DNA of 64,000 nucleotides from Pampus argenteus (GCA_036937835.1 CM072880.1:17938001-18002000), one strand, 5' to 3'. Numbered from the stretch's first letter, positions 26,005 to 40,250 are shown. The notes: a model not told the origin generated them from the sequence alone. A program made the numbers and translations.

Positions 26005-28142
26005 GATTTCTAATGATTAGGAGCAAAACACTCACTTCTGAGAGCTTCCTGCAGCTTTTACTGTAACATTTGTAAAAATACCTTTATCTCTGCGAGAGAA
26101 GGCCAAAACTGACAACTACTGTTTTTCTTAAAAAAGGAGCAATATTTTCAATCAAAACCATGTTTGCCATCAACAAGTAACTGATTTCTAATGATTAGGA
26201 GCAAAAAAACTCACTTCTGAGAGCTTCCTGCAGCTTTTACTGTAACATTTGTAAAAATACCTTTATCTCTGCGAGAGAAGGCCAAAACTGACAACTACTG
26301 TTTTTCTTAAAAAAGGAGCAATATTTTTAATCAAAACCATGTTTGCCATCAACAAGTAACTGATTTCTAATGATTAGGAGCAAAAAACTCACTTCTGAGA
26401 GCTTCCTGCAGCTTTTACTGTAACATTTGTAAAAATAGCTTTATCTCAGCGAGAGAAGGCCAAAACTGACAACTACTGTTTTTCTTAAACAAGGAGCAAT
26501 ATTTTCAATCAAAACCATGTTTGCCATCAACAAGTAACTGATTTCTAATGATTAGGAGCAAAAAACTCACTTCTGAGAGCTTCCTGCAGCTTTTACTGTA
26601 ACATTTGTAAAAATAGCTTTATCTCAGCGAGAGAAGGCCAAAACTGACAACTACTGTTTTTCTTAAACAAGGAGCAATATTTTCAATCAAAACCATGTTT
26701 GCCATCAACAAGTAACTGATTTCTAATGATTAGGAGCAAAAAACTCACTTCTGAGAGCTTCCTGCAGCTTTTACTGTAACATTTGTAAAAATAGCTTTAT
26801 CTCAGCGAGAGAAGGCCAAAACTGACAACTATAGTTTTTCTTAAACAAGGAGCAATATTTTCAATCAAAACCATGTTTGCCATCAACAAGTAACTGATTT
26901 CTAATGATTAGGAGCAAAAAACTCACTTCTGAGAGCTTCCTGCAGCTTTTACTGTAACATTTGTAAAAAATAGCTTTATCTCAGCGAGAGAAGGCCAAAA
27001 CTGACAACTATAGTTTTTCTTAAACAAGGAGCAATATTTTCAATCAAAACCATGTTTGCCATCAACAAGTAACTGATTTCTAATGATTATGAGCAAAAAA
27101 CTCACTTCTGAGAGCTTCCTGCAGCTTTTACTGTAACATTTGTAAAAATAGCTTTATCTCAGCGAGAGAAGGCCAAAACTGACAACTACTGTTTTTCTTA
27201 AACAAGGAGCAATATTTTCAATCAAAACCATGTTTGCCATCAACAAGTAACTGATTTCTAATGATTAGGAGCAAAAAACTCACTTCTGAGAGCTTCCTGC
27301 AGCTTTTACTGTAACATTTGTAAAAATAGCTTTATTTCAGCGAGAGAAGGCCAAAACTGACAACTACTGTTTTTCTTAAACAAGGAGCAATATTTTCAAT
27401 CAAAACCATGTTTGCCATCAACAAGTAACTGATTTCTAATGATTATGAGCAAAAAACTCACTTCTGAGAGCTTCCTGCAGCTTTTACTGTAACATTTGTA
27501 AAAATAGCTTTCTCTCGGCGAGAGAAGCCCAAAACTGACAACTACTGTTTTTCTTAAACAAGGAGCAATATTTTCAATCCAAACCATGTTTGCCATCAAC
27601 AAGTAACTGATTTCTAATGATTAGGAGCAAAAAACTCACTTCTGAGAGCTTCCTGCAGCTTTTACTGTAACATTTGTAAAAATAGCTTTATCTCAGCGAG
27701 AGAAGGCCAAAACTGACAAGTACTGTTTTTCTTAAACAAGGAGCAATATTTTCAAACAAAACCATGTTTGCCATCAACAAGTAACTGATTTCTAATGATT
27801 AGGAGCAAAAAACTCACTTCTGAGAGCTTCCTGCAGCTTTTACTGTAACATTTGTAAAAATAGCTTTATCTCAGCGAGAGAAGGCCAAAACTGACAACTA
27901 TAGTTTTTCTTAAACAAGGAGCAATATTTTCAATCAAAACCATGTTTGCCATCAACAAGTAACTGATTTCTAATGATTAGGAGCAAAAAACTCACTTCTG
28001 AGAGCTTCCTGCAGCTTTTACTGTAACATTTGTAAAAATAGCTTTATCTCAGCGAGAGAAGGCCAAAACTGACAACTATAGTTTTTCTTAAACAAGGAGC
28101 AATATTTTCAATCAAAACCATGTTTGCCATCAACAAGTAACT
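26005..28142 (+). repeat. 12-monomer block with TCTCTGCG monomers, first copy
   Basis: It opens with two monomers carrying ATACCTTT, TCTCTGCG and CTTAAAAAAGG; the second has an A7 run and ATTTTTAATC. These are followed by CTACTG, CTATAG and TATTTCAG monomers and a C1 monomer (dyad 27510). The copy at 31881-34197 has the same opening pair at an offset of 5876 and the same TATTTCAG plus C1 pair at an offset of 6055, so it has one more monomer inside. Confidence 0.72.
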
Positions 28143-29210
28143 GATTTCTAATGATTATGAGCAAAAAACTCACTTCTGAGAGCTTCCTGCAGCTTTTACT
28201 GTAACATTTGTAAAAATAGCTTTCTCTCGGCGAGAGAAGCCCAAAACTGACAACTACTGTTTTTCTTAAACAAAGAGCAATATTTTCAATCAAAACCATG
28301 TTTGCCATCAACAAGTAACTGATTTCTAATGATTATGAGCAAAAAACTCACTTCTGAGAGCTTCCTGCAGCTTTTACTGTAACATTTGTAAAAATAGCTT
28401 TATCTCAGCGAGAGAAGGCCAAAACTGACAAGTACTGTTTTTCTTAAACAAGGAGCAATATTTTCAATCAAAACCATGTTTGCCATCAACAAGTAACTGA
28501 TTTCTAATGATTAGGACCAAAAAACTCACTTCTGAAAGCTTCCTGCAGCTTTTACTGTAACATTTGTAAAAATAGCTTTCTCTCGGCGAGAGAATCCCAA
28601 AACTGACAACTATAGTTTTTCTTAAATAAGGAGCAATATTTTCAATCAAAACCATGTTTGCCATCAACAAGTAACTGATTTCTAATGATTAGGAGCAAAA
28701 AACTCACTTCTGAGAGCTTCCTGCAGCTTTTACTGTAACATTTGTAAAAATAGCTTTATCTCAGCGAGAGAAGGCCAAAACTGACAACTATAGTTTTTCT
28801 TAAACAAGGAGCAATATTTTCAATCAAAACCATGTTTGCCATCAACAAGTAACTGATTTCTAATGATTATGAGCAAAAAACTCACTTCTGAGAGCTTCCT
28901 GCAGCTTTTACTGTAACATTTGTAAAAATAGCTTTATCTCAGCGAGAGAAGGCCAAAACTGACAACTACTGTTTTTCTTAAACAAGGAGCAATATTTTCA
29001 ATCAAAACCATGTTTGCCATCAACAAGTAACTGATTTCTAATGATTAGGACCAAAAAACTCACTTCTGAAAGCTTCCTGCAGCTTTTACTGTAACATTTG
29101 TAAAAATAGCTTTCTCTCGGCGAGAGAATCCCAAAACTGACAACTATAGTTTTTCTTAAACAAGGAGCAATATTTTCAATCAAAACCATGTTTGCCATCA
29201 ACAAGTAACT
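27609..29210 (+). repeat. Nine-monomer segment, first copy of a 14-monomer period
   Basis: Nine consecutive monomers recur at 30101-31702, offset exactly 2492 bases (14 x 178). C dyads at 28222, 28578 and 29112 answer 30714, 31070 and 31604, each with the same subtype (C1 with AAAGAGC, C2, and C2 with AAACAAGG). Five B monomers separate the two segments, two of them of the TCTCTGCG form. Confidence 0.78.
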
Positions 29211-30100
29211 GATTTCTAATGATTATGAGCAAAAAACTCACTTCTGAGAGCTTCCTGCAGCTTTTACTGTAACATTTGTAAAAATAGCTTTATCTCAGCG
29301 AGAGAAGGCCAAAACTGACAACTACTGTTTTTCTTAAACAAGGAGCAATATTTTCAATCAAAACCATGTTTGCCATCAACAAGTAACTGATTTCTAATGA
29401 TTAGGAGCAAAAAACTCACTTCTGAGAGCTTCCTGCAGCTTTTACTGTAACATTTGTAAAAATAGCTTTATCTCTGCGAGAGAAGGCCAAAACTGACAAC
29501 TACTGTTTTTCTTAAAAAAGGAGCAATATTTTCAATCAAAACCATGTTTGCCATCAACAAGTAACTGATTTCTAATGATTAGGAGCAAAAAACTCACTTC
29601 TGAGAGCTTCCTGCAGCTTTTACTGTAACATTTGTAAAAATAGCTTTATCTCAGCGAGAGAAGGCCAAAACTGACAACTACTGTTTTTCTTAAACAAGGA
29701 GCAATATTTTCAATCAAAACCATGTTTGCCATCAACAAGTAACTGATTTCTAATGATTAGGAGCAAAAAACTCACTTCTGAGAGCTTCCTGCAGCTTTTA
29801 CTGTAACATTTGTAAAAATAGCTTTATCTCAGCGAGAGAAGGCCAAAACTGACAACTACTGTTTTTCTTAAACAAGGAGCAATATTTTCAATCAAAACCA
29901 TGTTTGCCATCAACAAGTAACTGATTTCTAATGATTAGGAGCAAAAAACTCACTTCTGAGAGCTTCCTGCAGCTTTTACTGTAACATTTGTAAAAATAGC
30001 TTTATCTCTGCGAGAGAAGGCCAAAACTGACAACTACTGTTTTTCTTAAAAAAGGAGCAATATTTTCAATCAAAACCATGTTTGCCATCAACAAGTAACT

Positions 30101-31702
30101 GATTTCTAATGATTAGGAGCAAAAAACTCACTTCTGAGAGCTTCCTGCAGCTTTTACTGTAACATTTGTAAAAATAGCTTTATCTCAGCGAGAGAAGGCC
30201 AAAACTGACAAGTACTGTTTTTCTTAAACAAGGAGCAATATTTTCAAACAAAACCATGTTTGCCATCAACAAGTAACTGATTTCTAATGATTAGGAGCAA
30301 AAAACTCACTTCTGAGAGCTTCCTGCAGCTTTTACTGTAACATTTGTAAAAATAGCTTTATCTCAGCGAGAGAAGGCCAAAACTGACAACTATAGTTTTT
30401 CTTAAACAAGGAGCAATATTTTCAATCAAAACCATGTTTGCCATCAACAAGTAACTGATTTCTAATGATTAGGAGCAAAAAACTCACTTCTGAGAGCTTC
30501 CTGCAGCTTTTACTGTAACATTTGTAAAAATAGCTTTATCTCAGCGAGAGAAGGCCAAAACTGACAACTATAGTTTTTCTTAAACAAGGAGCAATATTTT
30601 CAATCAAAACCATGTTTGCCATCAACAAGTAACTGATTTCTAATGATTATGAGCAAAAAACTCACTTCTGAGAGCTTCCTGCAGCTTTTACTGTAACATT
30701 TGTAAAAATAGCTTTCTCTCGGCGAGAGAAGCCCAAAACTGACAACTACTGTTTTTCTTAAACAAAGAGCAATATTTTCAATCAAAACCATGTTTGCCAT
30801 CAACAAGTAACTGATTTCTAATGATTATGAGCAAAAAACTCACTTCTGAGAGCTTCCTGCAGCTTTTACTGTAACATTTGTAAAAATAGCTTTATCTCAG
30901 CGAGAGAAGGCCAAAACTGACAAGTACTGTTTTTCTTAAACAAGGAGCAATATTTTCAATCAAAACCATGTTTGCCATCAACAAGTAACTGATTTCTAAT
31001 GATTAGGACCAAAAAACTCACTTCTGAAAGCTTCCTGCAGCTTTTACTGTAACATTTGTAAAAATAGCTTTCTCTCGGCGAGAGAATCCCAAAACTGACA
31101 ACTATAGTTTTTCTTAAATAAGGAGCAATATTTTCAATCAAAACCATGTTTGCCATCAACAAGTAACTGATTTCTAATGATTAGGAGCAAAAAACTCACT
31201 TCTGAGAGCTTCCTGCAGCTTTTACTGTAACATTTGTAAAAATAGCTTTATCTCAGCGAGAGAAGGCCAAAACTGACAACTATAGTTTTTCTTAAACAAG
31301 GAGCAATATTTTCAATCAAAACCATGTTTGCCATCAACAAGTAACTGATTTCTAATGATTATGAGCAAAAAACTCACTTCTGAGAGCTTCCTGCAGCTTT
31401 TACTGTAACATTTGTAAAAATAGCTTTATCTCAGCGAGAGAAGGCCAAAACTGACAACTACTGTTTTTCTTAAACAAGGAGCAATATTTTCAATCAAAAC
31501 CATGTTTGCCATCAACAAGTAACTGATTTCTAATGATTAGGACCAAAAAACTCACTTCTGAAAGCTTCCTGCAGCTTTTACTGTAACATTTGTAAAAATA
31601 GCTTTCTCTCGGCGAGAGAATCCCAAAACTGACAACTATAGTTTTTCTTAAACAAGGAGCAATATTTTCAATCAAAACCATGTTTGCCATCAACAAGTAA
31701 CT
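30101..31702 (+). repeat. Nine-monomer segment, second copy of the 14-monomer period
   Basis: It corresponds to 27609-29210 at 2492 bases with no indel and no obvious private change at the sites checked. Homology ends at 31703, where the next monomer is GATTAGG with CTAACAAC in place of GATTATG with CTGACAAC. Confidence 0.76.
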
Positions 31703-31880
31703 GATTTCTAATGATTAGGAGCAAAAAACTCACTTCTGAGAGCTTCCTGCAGCTTTTACTGTAACATTTGTAAAAATAGCTTTATCTCAGCGAGAGAAGG
31801 CCAAAACTAACAACTACTGTTTTTCTTAAACAAGGAGCAATATTTTCAATCAAAACCATGTTTGCCATCAACAAGTAACT

Positions 31881-34197
31881 GATTTCTAATGATTAGGAGC
31901 AAAAAACTCACTTCTGAGAGCTTCCTGCAGCTTTTACTGTAACATTTGTAAAAATACCTTTATCTCTGCGAGAGAAGGCCAAAACTGACAACTACTGTTT
32001 TTCTTAAAAAAGGAGCAATATTTTCAATCAAAACCATGTTTGCCATCAACAAGTAACTGATTTCTAATGATTAGGAGCAAAAAAACTCACTTCTGATAGC
32101 TTCCTGCAGCTTTTACTGTAACATTTGTAAAAATACCTTTATCTCTGCGAGAGAAGGCCAAAACTGACAACTACTGTTTTTCTTAAAAAAGGAGCAATAT
32201 TTTTAATCAAAACCATGTTTGCCATCAACAAGTAACTGATTTCTAATGATTAGGAGCAAAAAACTCACTTCTGAGAGCTTCCTGCAGCTTTTACTGTAAC
32301 ATTTGTAAAAATAGCTTTATCTCAGCGAGAGAAGGCCAAAACTGACAACTACTGTTTTTCTTAAACAAGGAGCAATATTTTCAATCAAAACCATGTTTGC
32401 CATCAACAAGTAACTGATTTCTAATGATTAGGAGCAAAAAACTCACTTCTGAGAGCTTCCTGCAGCTTTTACTGTAACATTTGTAAAAATAGCTTTATCT
32501 CAGCGAGAGAAGGCCAAAACTGACAACTACTGTTTTTCTTAAACAAGGAGCAATATTTTCAATCAAAACCATGTTTGCCATCAACAAGTAACTGATTTCT
32601 AATGATTAGGAGCAAAAAACTCACTTCTGAGAGCTTCCTGCAGCTTTTACTGTAACATTTGTAAAAAATAGCTTTATCTCAGCGAGAGAAGGCCAAAACT
32701 GACAACTATAGTTTTTCTTAAACAAGGAGCAATATTTTCAATCAAAACCATGTTTGCCATCAACAAGTAACTGATTTCTAATGATTAGGAGCAAAAAACT
32801 CACTTCTGAGAGCTTCCTGCAGCTTTTACTGTAACATTTGTAAAAAATAGCTTTATCTCAGCGAGAGAAGGCCAAAACTGACAACTATAGTTTTTCTTAA
32901 ACAAGGAGCAATATTTTCAATCAAAACCATGTTTGCCATCAACAAGTAACTGATTTCTAATGATTATGAGCAAAAAACTCACTTCTGAGAGCTTCCTGCA
33001 GCTTTTACTGTAACATTTGTAAAAATAGCTTTATCTCAGCGAGAGAAGGCCAAAACTGACAAGTACTGTTTTTCTTAAACAAGGAGCAATATTTTCAAAC
33101 AAAACCATGTTTGCCATCAACAAGTAACTGATTTCTAATGATTAGGAGCAAAAAACTCACTTCTGAGAGCTTCCTGCAGCTTTTACTGTAACATTTGTAA
33201 AAATAGCTTTATCTCAGCGAGAGAAGGCCAAAACTGACAACTACTGTTTTTCTTAAACAAGGAGCAATATTTTCAATCAAAACCATGTTTGCCATCAACA
33301 AGTAACTGATTTCTAATGATTAGGAGCAAAAAACTCACTTCTGAGAGCTTCCTGCAGCTTTTACTGTAACATTTGTAAAAATAGCTTTATTTCAGCGAGA
33401 GAAGGCCAAAACTGACAACTACTGTTTTTCTTAAACAAGGAGCAATATTTTCAATCAAAACCATGTTTGCCATCAACAAGTAACTGATTTCTAATGATTA
33501 TGAGCAAAAAACTCACTTCTGAGAGCTTCCTGCAGCTTTTACTGTAACATTTGTAAAAATAGCTTTCTCTCGGCGAGAGAAGCCCAAAACTGACAACTAC
33601 TGTTTTTCTTAAACAAGGAGCAATATTTTCAATCAAAACCATGTTTGCCATCAACAAGTAACTGATTTCTAATGATTAGGAGCAAAAAACTCACTTCTGA
33701 GAGCTTCCTGCAGCTTTTACTGTAACATTTGTAAAAATAGCTTTATCTCAGCGAGAGAAGGCCAAAACTGACAAGTACTGTTTTTCTTAAACAAGGAGCA
33801 ATATTTTCAAACAAAACCATTTTTGCCATCAACAAGTAACTGATTTCTAATGATTAGGAGCAAAAAACTCACTTCTGAGAGCTTCCTGCAGCTTTTACTG
33901 TAACATTTGTAAAAATAGCTTTATCTCAGCGAGAGAAGGCCAAAACTGACAACTATAGTTTTTCTTAAACAAGGAGCAATATTTTCAATCAAAACCATGT
34001 TTGCCATCAACAAGTAACTGATTTCTAATGATTAGGAGCAAAAAACTCACTTCTGAGAGCTTCCTGCAGCTTTTACTGTAACATTTGTAAAAATAGCTTT
34101 ATCTCAGCGAGAGAAGGCCAAAACTGACAACTATAGTTTTTCTTAAACAAGGAGCAATATTTTCAATCAAAACCATGTTTGCCATCAACAAGTAACT
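31881..34197 (+). repeat. 13-monomer copy of the 26005 block
   Basis: It matches 26005-28142 through the ATACCTTT opening pair, the shared ATTTTTAATC variant, the TATTTCAG monomer and the C1 monomer (dyad 33565). It has a CAAGTACTG monomer plus a CTACTG monomer where the first copy has a single GATTATG/CTACTG monomer, which is a net gain of one unit here or a loss there. It ends before a monomer preceded by AACTAATT at 34198. Confidence 0.7.
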
Positions 34198-36867
34198 AAT
34201 TTCTAATGATTAGGAGCAAAAAACTCACTTCTGAGAGCTTCCTGCAGCTTTTACTGTAACATTTGTAAAAATAGCTTTATCTCAGCGAGAGAAGGCCAAA
34301 ACTGACAACTACTGTTTTTCTTAAACAAGGAGCAATATTTTCAATCAAAACCATGTTTGCCATCAACAAGTAACTGATTTCTAATGATTAGGAGCAAAAA
34401 ACTCACTTCTGAGAGCTTCCTGCAGCTTTTACTGTAACATTTGTAAAAATAGCTTTATCTCAGCGAGAGAAGGCCAAAACTGACAACTATAGTTTTTCTT
34501 AAACAAGGAGCAATATTTTCAATCAAAACCATGTTTGCCATCAACAAGTAACTGATTTCTAATGATTATGAGCAAAAAACTCACTTCTGAGAGCTTCCTG
34601 CAGCTTTTACTCTAACATTTGTAAAAATAGCTTTATCTCAGCGAGAGAAGGCCAAAACTGACAAGTACTGTTTTTCTTAAACAAGGAGCAATATTTTCAA
34701 TCAAAACCATGTTTGCCATCAACAAGTAACTGATTTCTAATGATTAGGACCAAAAAACTCACTTCTGAAAGCTTCCTGCAGCTTTTACTGTAACATTTGT
34801 AAAAATAGCTTTCTCTCGGCGAGAGAATCCCAAAACTGACAACTATAGTTTTTCTTAAATAAGGAGCAATATTTTCAATCAAAACCATGTTTGCCATCAA
34901 CAAGTAACTGATTTCTAATGATTAGGAGCAAAAAACTCACTTCTGAGAGCTTCCTGCAGCTTTTACTGTAACATTTGTAAAAATAGCTTTATCTCAGCGA
35001 GAGAAGGCCAAAACTGACAACTACTGTTTTTCTTAAACAAGGAGCAATATTTTCAATCAAAACCATGTTTGCCATCAACAAGTAACTGATTTCTAATGAT
35101 TAGGAGCAAAAAACTCACTTCTGAGAGCTTCCTGCAGCTTTTACTGTAACATTTGTAAAAATAGCTTTATCTCAGCGAGAGAAGGCCAAAACTGACAACT
35201 ACTGTTTTTCTTAAACAAGGAGCAATATTTTCAATCAAAACCATGTTTGCCATCAACAAGTAACTGATTTCTAATGATTAGGAGCAAAAAACTCACTTCT
35301 GAGAGCTTCCTGCAGCTTTTACTGTAACATTTGTAAAAATAGCTTTATCTCTGCGAGAGAAGGCCAAAACTGACAACTACTGTTTTTCTTAAAAAAGGAG
35401 CAATATTTTCAATCAAAACCATGTTTGCCATCAACAAGTAACTGATTTCTAATGATTAGGAGCAAAAAACTCACTTCTGAGAGCTTCCTGCAGCTTTTAC
35501 TGTAACATTTGTAAAAATAGCTTTATCTCAGCGAGAGAAGGCCAAAACTGACAACTACTGTTTTTCTTAAACAAGGAGCAATATTTTCAATCAAAACCAT
35601 GTTTGCCATCAACAAGTAACTGATTTCTAATGATTAGGAGCAAAAAACTCACTTCTGAGAGCTTCCTGCAGCTTTTACTGTAACATTTGTAAAAATAGCT
35701 TTATCTCAGCGAGAGAAGGCCAAAACTGACAACTACTGTTTTTCTTAAACAAGGAGCAATATTTTCAATCAAAACCATGTTTGCCATCAACAAGTAACTG
35801 ATTTCTAATGATTAGGAGCAAAAAACTCACTTCTGAGAGCTTCCTGCAGCTTTTACTGTAACATTTGTAAAAATAGCTTTATCTCAGCGAGAGAAGGCCA
35901 AAACTGACAACTATAGTTTTTCTTAAACAAGGAGCAATATTTTCAATCAAAACCATGTTTGCCATCAACAAGTAACTGATTTCTAATGATTAGGACCAAA
36001 AAACTCACTTCTGAGAGCTTCCTGCAGCTTTTACTCTAACATTTGTAAAAATAGCTTTATCTCAGCGAGAGAAGGCCAAAACTGACAAGTACTGTTTTTC
36101 TTAAACAAGGAGCAATATTTTCAATCAAAACCATGTTTGCCATCAACAAGTAACTGATTTCTAATGATTAGGACCAAAAAACTCACTTCTGAAAGCTTCC
36201 TGCAGCTTTTACTGTAACATTTGTAAAAATAGCTTTCTCTCGGCGAGAGAATCCCAAAACTGACAACTATAGTTTTTCTTAAATAAGGAGCAATATTTTC
36301 AATCAAAACCATGTTTGCCATCAACAAGTAACTGATTTCTAATGATTAGGAGCAAAAAACTCACTTCTGAGAGCTTCCTGCAGCTTTTACTGTAACATTT
36401 GTAAAAATAGCTTTATCTCAGCGAGAGAAGGCCAAAACTGACAACTATAGTTTTTCTTAAACAAGGAGCAATATTTTCAATCAAAACCATGTTTGCCATC
36501 AACAAGTAACTGATTTCAAATGATTAGGAGCAAAAAACTCACTTCTGAGAGCTTCCTGCAGCTTTTACTGTAACATTTGTAAAAATAGCTTTATCTCAGC
36601 GAGAGAAGGCCAAAACTGACAACTATAGTTTTTCTTAAACAAGGAGCAATATTTTCAATCAAAACCATGTTTGCCATCAACAAGTAACTGATTTCTAATG
36701 ATTATGAGCAAAAAACTCACTTCTGAGAGCTTCCTGCAGCTTTTACTGTAACATTTGTAAAAATAGCTTTATCTCAGCGAGAGAAGGCCAAAACTGACAA
36801 CTACTGTTTTTCTTAAACAAGGAGCAATATTTTCAATCAAAACCATGTTTGCCATCAACAAGTAACT

Positions 36868-38113
36868 GATTTCTAATGATTAGGACCAAAAAACTCACTT
36901 CTGAAAGCTTCCTGCAGCTTTTACTGTAACATTTGTAAAAATAGCTTTCTCTCGGCGAGAGAATCCCAAAACTGACAACTATAGTTTTTCTTAAATAAGG
37001 AGCAATATTTTCAATCAAAACCATGTTTGCCATCAACAAGTAACTGATTTCTAATGATTAGGAGCAAAAAACTCACTTCTGAGAGCTTCCTGCAGCTTTT
37101 ACTGTAACATTTGTAAAAATAGCTTTATCTCAGCGAGAGAAGGCCAAAACTGACAACTACTGTTTTTCTTAAACAAGGAGCAATATTTTCAATCAAAACC
37201 ATGTTTGCCATCAACAAGTAACTGATTTCTAATGATTAGGAGCAAAACACTCACTTCTGAGAGCTTCCTGCAGCTTTTACTGTAACATTTGTAAAAATAC
37301 CTTTATCTCTGCGAGAGAAGGCCAAAACTGACAACTACTGTTTTTCTTAAAAAAGGAGCAATATTTTCAATCAAAACCATGTTTGCCATCAACAAGTAAC
37401 TGATTTCTAATGATTAGGAGCAAAAAACTCACTTCTGAGAGCTTCCTGCAGCTTTTACTGTAACATTTGTAAAAATAGCTTTATCTCAGCGAGAGAAGGC
37501 CAAAACTGACAACTACTGTTTTTCTTAAACAAGGAGCAATATTTTCAATCAAAACCATGTTTGCCATCAACAAGTAACTGATTTCTAATGATTAGGAGCA
37601 AAAAACTCACTTCTGAGAGCTTCCTGCAGCTTTTACTGTAACATTTGTAAAAATAGCTTTATCTCTGCGAGAGAAGGCCAAAACTGACAACTACTGTTTT
37701 TCTTAAAAAAGGAGCAATATTTTCAATCAAAACCATGTTTGCCATCAACAAGTAACTGATTTCTAATGATTAGGAGCAAAAAACTCACTTCTGAGAGCTT
37801 CCTGCAGCTTTTACTGTAACATTTGTAAAAATAGCTTTATCTCAGCGAGAGAAGGCCAAAACTGACAACTACTGTTTTTCTTAAACAAGGAGCAATATTT
37901 TCAATCAAAACCATGTTTGCCATCAACAAGTAACTGATTTCTAATGATTAGGAGCAAAAAACTCACTTCTGAGAGCTTCCTGCAGCTTTTACTGTAACAT
38001 TTGTAAAAATAGCTTTATCTCAGCGAGAGAAGGCCAAAACTGACAACTACTGTTTTTCTTAAACAAGGAGCAATATTTTCAATCAAAACCATGTTTGCCA
38101 TCAACAAGTAACT
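36868..38113 (+). repeat. Seven-monomer segment, first copy of an 11-monomer period
   Basis: It starts with a C2 monomer (dyad 36947), then CTACTG, then an ATACCTTT/TCTCTGCG monomer with CAAAACACTC, then alternating plain and TCTCTGCG monomers. The same order occurs at 38826-40072, 1958 bases on, plus one inserted A. The copies part at 38114 against 40073. Confidence 0.74.
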
Positions 38114-38825
38114 GATTTCTAATGATTAGGAGCAAAAAACTCACTTCTGAGAGCTTCCTGCAGCTTTTACTGTAACATTTGTAAAAATAGCTTTATCTCT
38201 GCGAGAGAAGGCCAAAACTGACAACTACTGTTTTTCTTAAAAAAGGAGCAATATTTTCAATCAAAACCATGTTTGCCATCAACAAGTAACTGATTTCTAA
38301 TGATTAGGAGCAAAAAACTCACTTCTGAGAGCTTCCTGCAGCTTTTACTGTAACATTTGTAAAAATAGCTTTATCTCAGCGAGAGAAGGCCAAAACTGAC
38401 AACTACTGTTTTTCTTAAACAAGGAGCAATATTTTCAATCAAAACCATGTTTGCCATCAACAAGTAACTGATTTCTAATGATTAGGAGCAAAAAACTCAC
38501 TTCTGAGAGCTTCCTGCAGCTTTTACTGTAACATTTGTAAAAATAGCTTTATCTCAGCGAGAGAAGGCCAAAACTGACAACTACTGTTTTTCTTAAACAA
38601 GGAGCAATATTTTCAATCAAAACCATGTTTGCCATCAACAAGTAACTGATTTCTAATGATTAGGAGCAAAAAACTCACTTCTGAGAGCTTCCTGCAGCTT
38701 TTACTGTAACATTTGTAAAAATAGCTTTATCTCAGCGAGAGAAGGCCAAAACTGACAACTACTGTTTTTCTTAAACAAGGAGCAATATTTTCAATCAAAA
38801 CCATGTTTGCCATCAACAAGTAACT

Positions 38826-40072
38826 GATTTCTAATGATTAGGACCAAAAAACTCACTTCTGAAAGCTTCCTGCAGCTTTTACTGTAACATTTGTAAAAAT
38901 AGCTTTCTCTCGGCGAGAGAATCCCAAAACTGACAACTATAGTTTTTCTTAAATAAGGAGCAATATTTTCAATCAAAACCATGTTTGCCATCAACAAGTA
39001 ACTGATTTCTAATGATTAGGAGCAAAAAAACTCACTTCTGAGAGCTTCCTGCAGCTTTTACTGTAACATTTGTAAAAATAGCTTTATCTCAGCGAGAGAA
39101 GGCCAAAACTGACAACTACTGTTTTTCTTAAACAAGGAGCAATATTTTCAATCAAAACCATGTTTGCCATCAACAAGTAACTGATTTCTAATGATTAGGA
39201 GCAAAACACTAACTTCTGAGAGCTTCCTGTAGCTTTTACTGTAACATTTGTAAAAATACCTTTATCTCTGCGAGAGAAGGCCAAAACTGACAACTACTGT
39301 TTTTCTTAAAAAAGGAGCAATATTTTCAATCAAAACCATGTTTGCCATCAACAAGTAACTGATTTCTAATGATTAGGAGCAAAAAACTCACTTCTGAGAG
39401 CTTCCTGCAGCTTTTACTGTAACATTTGTAAAAATAGCTTTATCTCAGCGAGAGAAGGCCAAAACTGACAACTACTGTTTTTCTTAAACAAGGAGCAATA
39501 TTTTCAATCAAAACCATGTTTGCCATCAACAAGTAACTGATTTCTAATGATTAGGAGCAAAAAACTCACTTCTGAGAGCTTCCTGCAGCTTTTACTGTAA
39601 CATTTGTAAAAATAGCTTTATCTCTGCGAGAGAAGGCCAAAACTGACAACTACTGTTTTTCTTAAAAAAGGAGCAATATTTTCAATCAAAACCATGTTTG
39701 CCATCAACAAGTAACTGATTTCTAATGATTAGGAGCAAAAAACTCACTTCTGAGAGCTTCCTGCAGCTTTTACTGTAACATTTGTAAAAATAGCTTTATC
39801 TCAGCGAGAGAAGGCCAAAACTGACAACTACTGTTTTTCTTAAACAAGGAGCAATATTTTCAATCAAAACCATGTTTGCCATCAACAAGTAACTGATTTC
39901 TAATGATTAGGAGCAAAAAACTCACTTCTGAGAGCTTCCTGCAGCTTTTACTGTAACATTTGTAAAAATAGCTTTATCTCAGCGAGAGAAGGCCAAAACT
40001 GACAACTACTGTTTTTCTTAAACAAGGAGCAATATTTTCAATCAAAACCATGTTTGCCATCAACAAGTAACT
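38826..40072 (+). repeat. Seven-monomer segment, second copy of the 11-monomer period
   Basis: It begins with the last C2 monomer of zone 2 (dyad 38905). The A7 run near 39026 gives the one-base shift relative to the first copy. Private changes are CACTAAC near 39206 and loss of the PstI site (CCTGTAG) near 39229. Confidence 0.74.
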
Positions 40073-40250
40073 GATTTCTAATGATTAGGAGCAAAAAACT
40101 CACTTCTGAGAGCTTCCTGCAGCTTTTACTGTAACATTTGTAAAAATAGCTTTATCTCAGCGAGAGAAGGCCAAAACTGACAACTACTGTTTTTCTTAAA
40201 CAAGGAGCAATATTTTCAATCAAAACCATGTTTGCCATCAACAAGTAACT

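Larger units (their letters stand above)
22264..40250 (+). repeat. Zone 2: C2 subfamily domain
   Basis: This zone introduces a class C form, C2: GGACC (G19C), G38A creating a HindIII site, the dyad, then GAATCCC, CTATAG and AAATAAGG. Typical C2 dyads are at 22343, 23767, 25906, 28578, 31070, 34811, 36235, 36947 and 38905; partial forms are at 23055, 24659, 25550, 29112 and 31604. C1 forms persist at 25372, 27510, 28222, 30714 and 33565. A distinctive B form with TCTCTGCG and CTTAAAAAAGG occurs from about 26005 to 39660, some copies also with ATACCTTT. C2 stops at 39003, and AAATAAGG is not seen again until 59024. Confidence 0.78.
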
